From: Chitinophaga pinensis
GTDB lineage: Bacteria; Bacteroidota; Bacteroidia; M30B66
Direction of reading: 5' to 3'
Assembly (NCBI GenBank): GCA_943333015.1
Contig: CALQRR010000027.1
Span: 1 to 10,040 of the forward strand
Length of the DNA: 10,040 nucleotides
The number at the start of each line of letters is the position of its first letter. Position 1 is the stretch's first letter. The translations under genes and the position numbers were made by a program. Positions 5,477-10,040 of the stretch are shown here, in pieces. The notes under the pieces are model-generated. The model had not been told where the DNA came from, made no database searches, and saw only the letters and a program-made list of their open reading frames with translations.

Positions 5477-7873
5477 CTAGTTTTTCCGAATAATGGTCAT
5501 TTCCACGCGCCGGTTCTTTTGTCGGCCTTGGGCTGATTTATTGCTTGCAACAGGTTTGGTCTGACCAAACCATTCTGTTTCCAGTCGATTCCCCAAGATT
5601 CCTTTGCTTAACAAATAGGCTTTAACCGATAGCGCCCGATTTTTTGATAAAGTCATATTGGACGCAGGCTTTCCAACATTGTCGGTATGGCCCGAAATTA
5701 TTAGTTTCCATTCTGGTTTCTTTTCCAATAATTCCGCCAGCTGATCAAGCGATTCATACGAGGATGCTTTTATGAGCGACTTACCTGTTTCAAATTCCAG
5801 ATTATCAAAAGCAGCACTCAGAATTTCCTGTTCTTCTTTTGCTAATTCCGGACAGCCATTGTTTTGAACACTGCCCGGTGTTTGTGGACATTTATCAAAC
5901 GCATCGGTTACGCCATCCTGATCACTATCGATTGACTTCGAGTTTTTATCCACCGGACAACCATTTTGTGTTCCCGGTTCATCCGGACAAGCGTCTACAT
6001 GATCGGCAAAACCGTCCTTGTCCTTATCCGGACAACCTCGAAGGTTGATAGGCCCTGCAATGTTCGGACAATCGTCTTTTGCATCAATCAAACTATCACC
6101 ATCCGAATCGGGGCAACCGGAAAGTGCACGTGGACCAAAAACATCCGGGCAGGCATCTTCTTTATCCGAAATGCTATCCAGATCGCGGTCTGGACATCCA
6201 CCCAAATAAGCATACCCGGCCAAACTCGGACAGTCATCTTCCGAATCAATCACTCCATCATCATCCCGATCCGGACAACCATTATGTTCAGGTTTCCCGG
6301 CAACTTCCGGGCATTTGTCAAGCTTATCTGCAATACCATCCCTATCTGTGTCGGGGCATCCTTTCATAGCAACATCCCCCGATTCGAGCGGACATTCATC
6401 ATACTTATCGGCAATGCCATCCTGATCACTATCCGGACAGCCATTCAGCAAAACAGTACCGGGATCATCCGGGCAATCATCTTTGTTATTCGGTACACCA
6501 TCTCCATCTTTATCACAGGGATTGGGACGATCTTCATCGTAGCCGGTTACCAGTGTTATTCCCGCACGCAGATTTGTTCCCCGGCTGGTGTACTGGCCAA
6601 ACAAACCAATGACATTATCTGAAACAACAACAAACTGGGTAAGTCCTAAGTTTAAGGCGAAACCAGCGCCCACATTCACCAGCGTATTGTTGTGATACGC
6701 AGTATTTACACTGAATTCTAACACATCGCTGAACCGTTTTGTAAAACCCAGCGAAATGGATGGGTACAGTTTTCCTTTGTATGTATTTCCCAGCATCAGG
6801 AATTGAAAGGAATTCCGGTTTTGAAGTGTATAATGTCCACCGAGATAAAATCGTGCTGGAAGTCTTGTTGTATAGGAAATGCTCTTTTCTTCTATGTTGA
6901 ACGAATTACTCAAAGAATCAAGGTAAACCTGTACTCCATTTTTAATTGTATCAGTATTGTTGGATAGAAACTGATCGATCTCGATTCCACTGAATGAAAA
7001 CTCCGGTACCGTATTGTAATAGTTCCGAGGTTCATATTTCCAGCGTATTCTTCCAAGATCAAGCACACTTGCAAACACATCAAACCGGTCGTTGATCGTG
7101 TACTCGGCACCCAGATTGACTGCGAATCCGCGGTTTCGACGCTCAAACAGATACGACCTGTATTTGATGGAATCGCTTCCGAAATTCTTAAGACCGGATG
7201 TATTAATTAAAATGTCAGATGTTCCTGTGAGATCGAATGTAACCGGTGATGTAGTAAGATCAATGTTGCTTCTGCTTACATCCAGATTTTCCATCCCGTA
7301 CAAATACTTCAGGGTTGCTCCCAGTCGAAGTTTACATTGTATATCACGAGAAACACCCAGCGCATATTCCCGGTAATGTGTGGCGCTGACAAACAAATCA
7401 CCCAACTGTGCCGTCTCGCCAATTTTGGGCCCGTTTCCTTCAATGGCAACCTGCATGAGGTCTTTGTTGAAATGCGTCTGAAAGGCCAGCTTTTCGGTGA
7501 TATTTCCGTTCACATACCACCGTCCTTCGCGCCAGCCAAAACTAACCAGATCCATTTGAGCTGATGCGGCAATAAAGTTTGATTTCTTCAACCCGGATAA
7601 AAAGCCAGTAAAGTCGAAGTAGATCGAATCGGTCCCGGTTTTTTTCTTAATCAGATCGCGATAGGTAAAACTGTTATTGCTGAAACTTGCATAGTTGTTC
7701 GAAATAGCCGGCAAGCCAAGATAGAATTCCTCTTTGGGCAAAAAGGCCGGATTGACAGTGACTTTATGCGGATTGAAATGTTGATTGAATAGGATAAAGT
7801 CGCTTTGTGCAATCGAAGAACTCACCCGTAGGAAGGCAAATAAGAGCAGCAGAAATCGTTGAAGATTCATCAT
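5477..7873 (-). CDS. Outer-membrane protein: DUF5723-like barrel, eight TSP3 repeats, OmpA C-terminal domain
   Basis: A 798-residue envelope protein. Residues 1-22 are a signal peptide (LLLLFAFLRVSSSIA, cut probably before Gln23). Residues 23 to about 445 resemble the Bacteroidota DUF5723 family: it opens FNPHKVTVNPAFLPKEEFYL and continues with alternating, aromatic-rich beta strands typical of a barrel. Residues 453-675 are eight calcium-binding thrombospondin type 3 repeats of about 27 residues, pattern D.D.DG..D..D.CP..G....GCP. Residues 689-795 are an OmpA-like peptidoglycan-binding domain: SGHTDNVG (727-734), TLSKNRALSVKAYL (741-754), GRQKNRRVEM (783-792), with Asp731 and Arg746 as likely diaminopimelate contacts. 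The protein should span the outer membrane and grip the cell wall. The substrate or partner is unknown. The first ATG lies one base after the lipoprotein stop; no Shine-Dalgarno is seen. Confidence 0.88.
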   Translation of the reverse strand: MMNLQRFLLLLFAFLRVSSSIAQSDFILFNQHFNPHKVTVNPAFLPKEEFYLGLPAISNNYASFSNNSFTYRDLIKKKTGTDSIYFDFTGFLSGLKKSNFIAASAQMDLVSFGWREGRWYVNGNITEKLAFQTHFNKDLMQVAIEGNGPKIGETAQLGDLFVSATHYREYALGVSRDIQCKLRLGATLKYLYGMENLDVSRSNIDLTTSPVTFDLTGTSDILINTSGLKNFGSDSIKYRSYLFERRNRGFAVNLGAEYTINDRFDVFASVLDLGRIRWKYEPRNYYNTVPEFSFSGIEIDQFLSNNTDTIKNGVQVYLDSLSNSFNIEEKSISYTTRLPARFYLGGHYTLQNRNSFQFLMLGNTYKGKLYPSISLGFTKRFSDVLEFSVNTAYHNNTLVNVGAGFALNLGLTQFVVVSDNVIGLFGQYTSRGTNLRAGITLVTGYDEDRPNPCDKDGDGVPNNKDDCPDDPGTVLLNGCPDSDQDGIADKYDECPLESGDVAMKGCPDTDRDGIADKLDKCPEVAGKPEHNGCPDRDDDGVIDSEDDCPSLAGYAYLGGCPDRDLDSISDKEDACPDVFGPRALSGCPDSDGDSLIDAKDDCPNIAGPINLRGCPDKDKDGFADHVDACPDEPGTQNGCPVDKNSKSIDSDQDGVTDAFDKCPQTPGSVQNNGCPELAKEEQEILSAAFDNLEFETGKSLIKASSYESLDQLAELLEKKPEWKLIISGHTDNVGKPASNMTLSKNRALSVKAYLLSKGILGNRLETEWFGQTKPVASNKSAQGRQKNRRVEMTIIRKN
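5849..6514 (-). repeat. Tandem array of eight TSP3 calcium-binding repeats (about 81 bases each)
   Basis: Codes residues 454-675 of the barrel/OmpA protein. Units begin near residues 454, 481, 508, 535, 562, 589, 616 and 649. Repeats 1-6 are 27 residues each; the seventh is shorter (25) and the eighth is preceded by a linker of about eight residues (VDKNSKSI). Each has Cys-Pro after the acidic loop and most end GCP, allowing a chain of disulfides between neighbours as in known TSP3 structures. In repeats 5 and 6 the Gly after the third Asp is Ser (DLDSIS, DGDSLI). DNA copies have diverged, so the array does not look recently expanded. Confidence 0.93.
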
Positions 7874-7874
7874 C

Positions 7875-9542
7875 TTAAAACGTTTTCTTTACTTTAATAC
7901 GCGCTGCTATGCGAATCTGGAGTTCATCTTTCTCCAATATTTTCACCGCTAATTGTCCCAAATCATACGTGGTCAGTTTGGCCTTTATAAGGATCCTGTC
8001 GGATTCATATTGAGAAAGCTTCAGCCATTTAGCACGTGAAATAATAGCATCTGTAATCTTCTGTGTTGGAACTGTCACCGTTCCGTTTGTACCTGTTTGA
8101 CCGGGTAGTAATACGGGCTCAGTACCTGCTATATACAATGAATCAATTATCTGAATAGGATTGCCCGGGCCACTTAACTGCTTGCCAAAATACACCTGTA
8201 ATAATCCGTCTGTGGGAAATCCGTTGATAATGTTAAGCCGCAGCATCATTTCTTCCACATCACCAGAGACCGACTTCACTTGAAATTCAAACGTGTCGCG
8301 CACTTGTAAATCGAGCGTCAATCCGTTCAATGGTAAAGTCACTTCACTGTATAAACGCACCCGGCTGGTATCCCGAAGAAAATAACCAGTTCCAACCGGA
8401 CTTGCGTTGAATGCGTAGTTTCCGCGACTGAGCATATAGCGCGGAAAAAAATTGATTACTTCAGAAATATTTGATCCTGATCCGGATGAAAAGGAATATT
8501 CGTAACTGGCAGGCAGAGGAGCTATATGGCCTTGTCCGGGAATGTTCGTTGGGTATGTGAATCCGCTCAGATCCACCGCTGGAATGGAGACACCTGGGCG
8601 AAAAGCAGTAAAAGCGTTTTGGGTATAGTTAATAGGAATACCCGTGGAATTACTGATAACTATGCGTGCCGTAGGATTGGTGAAGTATAGGTTTTGCGCA
8701 GTGATGACATTCTTGAAAATGCGCAGAAATAAGGTATCATCATCGATCAGCGGAGCGGAATAATTACCAAAATACCCAGAAAGTTTTTCAAAGACGGTAT
8801 TTTCAAAGGATAGCTGCGCCGAAAATGGATCACCTGCAGGAATTGGTTGTGCATTGATTCGTTCAAGGGCAATTTTATACGTGATTGTGAGCGATTCTGC
8901 AGATGCTCCAGGAATCAGATACGCCCCTGCAAGATTACGTTCGAGTTGAACGGTGATGGGCGTTTGTGATGTAAAGTTGAGGGGTATTACTTGGCGGTAT
9001 ATCTGATTATTAATGATCAATTCGGGTATCTCAATGGTTACCGCACAGGCCTGAGGAATCAAACTACTGATATTCAATAGAAGTTTTCCGCTTTTCAATG
9101 CTACGGTGTCCAACCGAGAAGTGCTGCCCAATTGTGCATCAAGTGAATAGGGAAAGCTAAAGGAAACAGAATCGGAAAGTTGTGTGCCAGGAGTTAGATT
9201 GGCATTGAAAGCGGAAGTGTTAGTAGCGGAAGGCCCGAAACTGGAATTCACCTGCACGACAGGCAGAGTGATTAATTCAGCAGCAGTTGGACTAACATCA
9301 GTGCTCGAATAAATAATTTCGACAATGCCATTATTATCAGAAGAAATGACGGTGGGGGATTCATCATTTGCCAGAATATCGGCAGCTGTCAGCGTTGAAT
9401 TCACCAATGGGAACGCCAAATCAGGATTCCACTCGGAATCGGTTAGCTTGGAAAAATCATCTTTCAGGCATCCCGTACTCAACAAAAGTGTGGTTAACAG
9501 GAGCAGCGAAATAGACCCGTTGGAGTGTAAAAATTGTTTCAT
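7875..9542 (-). CDS. Predicted surface lipoprotein of unknown function
   Basis: Not assigned to a named family. The 555 residues begin with a clear lipoprotein signal (hydrophobic ISLLLLTTLLLSTGC, lipobox LSTGC, lipidated Cys25). The mature N-terminus is C-L-K-D-D-F; the K-(D/E)2 pattern right after the cysteine resembles the lipoprotein export signal described for Capnocytophaga, suggesting transport to the outer face of the outer membrane. Next comes SEWNPDLAFPLVNSTLTAAD (36-55), a start I associate with Bacteroidota envelope lipoproteins. The rest is rich in Ser, Thr, Asn and aliphatic residues in alternating beta patterns, with few cysteines, compatible with one or more beta-sandwich domains. 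The C-terminus (LQIRIAARIKVKKTF) is basic. It ends one base before the barrel/OmpA gene, so the two are probably made together and may interact. It starts 48 bases after rnhB; no clear promoter or Shine-Dalgarno was found there. Confidence 0.82.
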   Translation of the reverse strand: MKQFLHSNGSISLLLLTTLLLSTGCLKDDFSKLTDSEWNPDLAFPLVNSTLTAADILANDESPTVISSDNNGIVEIIYSSTDVSPTAAELITLPVVQVNSSFGPSATNTSAFNANLTPGTQLSDSVSFSFPYSLDAQLGSTSRLDTVALKSGKLLLNISSLIPQACAVTIEIPELIINNQIYRQVIPLNFTSQTPITVQLERNLAGAYLIPGASAESLTITYKIALERINAQPIPAGDPFSAQLSFENTVFEKLSGYFGNYSAPLIDDDTLFLRIFKNVITAQNLYFTNPTARIVISNSTGIPINYTQNAFTAFRPGVSIPAVDLSGFTYPTNIPGQGHIAPLPASYEYSFSSGSGSNISEVINFFPRYMLSRGNYAFNASPVGTGYFLRDTSRVRLYSEVTLPLNGLTLDLQVRDTFEFQVKSVSGDVEEMMLRLNIINGFPTDGLLQVYFGKQLSGPGNPIQIIDSLYIAGTEPVLLPGQTGTNGTVTVPTQKITDAIISRAKWLKLSQYESDRILIKAKLTTYDLGQLAVKILEKDELQIRIAARIKVKKTF

Positions 9543-9590
9543 CAGAAAAGGTTCTCTACTAAGATAATCAATATAGATACGAAGAGAAAT

Positions 9591-10040
9591 TCAGATCTGG
9601 GAATTCTTGAACAATGTTAATTGCTTGGGGAGCAGCGCAAACGATGTGCGATGGTGAATACACGATCCATATTCCCGAATTGCTGCACGATGCGCCAAGG
9701 TGCCATATCCCATATTTCTGTCCCAACAATAATATGGAAACTGCTTGTGCAGGAATTCCATTTCTTCATCCCGATGCGTTTTTGCTAACACCGATGCAGC
9801 GGCAATCGACAGATATTTGCCGTCTCCTCCGATGATGGTTGTATGAGCAATTCCTGGATATGTCTTAAATCGGTTTCCATCGATGAGTAAGGCATCAGGA
9901 GGGGGATGGAGTTGTGCAATGGCCCGGTGCATTGCCAAAAATGAAGCTTGCAGGATATTGATCGCATCCACTTCTTCCACACTAGCTCTCCCAACCGCCC
10001 ATGCAAGGGCTTCGGTCTCTATAATGGGACGCAGTTGATC
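9591..10040 (-). CDS. rnhB: Ribonuclease HII, N-terminus beyond window edge
   Basis: RNase HII cuts RNA in RNA/DNA hybrids and starts removal of single ribonucleotides from DNA. The 149 visible residues are the C-terminal three quarters of a protein normally about 200 long. Visible motifs are ASVEEVDAINILQASFLAM (19-37 of the visible part; the E..D.iNI.qAs signature), DALLIDGN (48-55, third catalytic Asp), GGDGKYLSIAAASVLAKTHRD (70-90, fourth Asp in THRD) and MGYGTLAHRAAIREYGSC.HHR.SF near the end. The first catalytic Asp-Glu pair lies outside the window. The reading frame runs open to base 10040 and could only start further right. It is co-directional with the lipoprotein gene, 48 bases upstream of it, and may lead the same transcript. 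Confidence 0.95.
   Translation of the reverse strand, partial: DQLRPIIETEALAWAVGRASVEEVDAINILQASFLAMHRAIAQLHPPPDALLIDGNRFKTYPGIAHTTIIGGDGKYLSIAAASVLAKTHRDEEMEFLHKQFPYYCWDRNMGYGTLAHRAAIREYGSCIHHRTSFALLPKQLTLFKNSQI

Noticed and set aside
5849..6514. Regular repeats of about 81 bases resembling a CRISPR or minisatellite
   Set aside because: The units are in frame, diverged in DNA and conserved in protein as TSP3 calcium loops; there are no identical direct repeats with unique spacers.
5966..6622. A 218-codon open frame on the plus strand opposite the TSP3 array
   Set aside because: It lies antisense to the acidic repeats; the repeat periodicity keeps one antisense frame free of stops. The product is a low-complexity Ile/Thr/Arg pattern with no domain, and the minus-strand frame is plainly the gene.
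9543..9590. Possible promoter between rnhB and the lipoprotein gene
   Set aside because: No TAnnTTTG or close variant was found on the minus strand in these 48 bases; read-through from rnhB or a promoter within rnhB is as likely.
9785..10006. A 73-codon minus-strand open frame inside rnhB
   Set aside because: It is out of frame with RNase HII, whose motifs occupy the same bases and whose frame stays open to the window edge.
1..10040. Mobile element, defence island or prophage hidden in the window
   Set aside because: All long frames belong to housekeeping or envelope families. I found no transposase, integrase or defence domain, no terminal repeats, and no insertion at the tRNA 3' end; rpsT follows it in the normal way.

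Overview
The window looks like chromosomal DNA of a Bacteroidota bacterium (free-living Cytophagia/Sphingobacteriia/Chitinophagia type; the exact order cannot be resolved by reading). The reasons are: two near-ideal Bacteroidota promoter boxes of the TAnnTTTG type; starts with little or no Shine-Dalgarno sequence; the long Bacteroidota form of Lgt; an outer-membrane protein made of a DUF5723-like barrel, thrombospondin type 3 (TSP3) repeats and an OmpA domain; and a lipoprotein with an acidic sequence just after the lipobox. It is dense and housekeeping-like. I see no insertion sequence, phage gene, CRISPR array or other clear mobile element.

Left block (1-3857, all on the minus strand, read right to left): mtaB (tRNA ms2t6A methylthiotransferase), lgt (prolipoprotein diacylglyceryl transferase), an inositol monophosphatase family phosphatase and a YegS/BmrU-type lipid kinase cut by the left edge. 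The junctions are a 4-base gap, an 8-base overlap and a 4-base overlap, so this is very probably one operon. Apart from mtaB, the genes concern membrane lipid and phosphate-ester chemistry.

Centre (3858-4516): a divergent promoter region drives mtaB leftward and a short plus-strand unit rightward. That unit is tRNA-Glu(TTC) followed by rpsT (ribosomal protein S20), closed by a strong intrinsic terminator. Both divergent promoters carry the same 10-mer TACATTTGCA.

Right block (4517-10040, all minus strand): rnhB (RNase HII, N-terminus beyond the right edge), an unrecognised 555-residue lipoprotein, a 798-residue DUF5723-like/TSP3/OmpA outer-membrane protein, and a KirBac-type potassium channel. 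Gaps are 48, 1 and 9 bases. The lipoprotein and barrel protein are probably translated as a pair and may form an envelope complex: a surface lipoprotein plus a barrel tied to peptidoglycan through a calcium-binding stalk.

Most notable points: (i) Lgt carries an internal duplication of about 55 residues around its catalytic GGL segment, with about 25 identities; (ii) the lipoprotein/barrel pair looks like an uncharacterised envelope module; (iii) a Kir channel sits directly behind that pair; (iv) mtaB may be transcribed leaderless from a promoter whose spacer contains a perfect palindrome.
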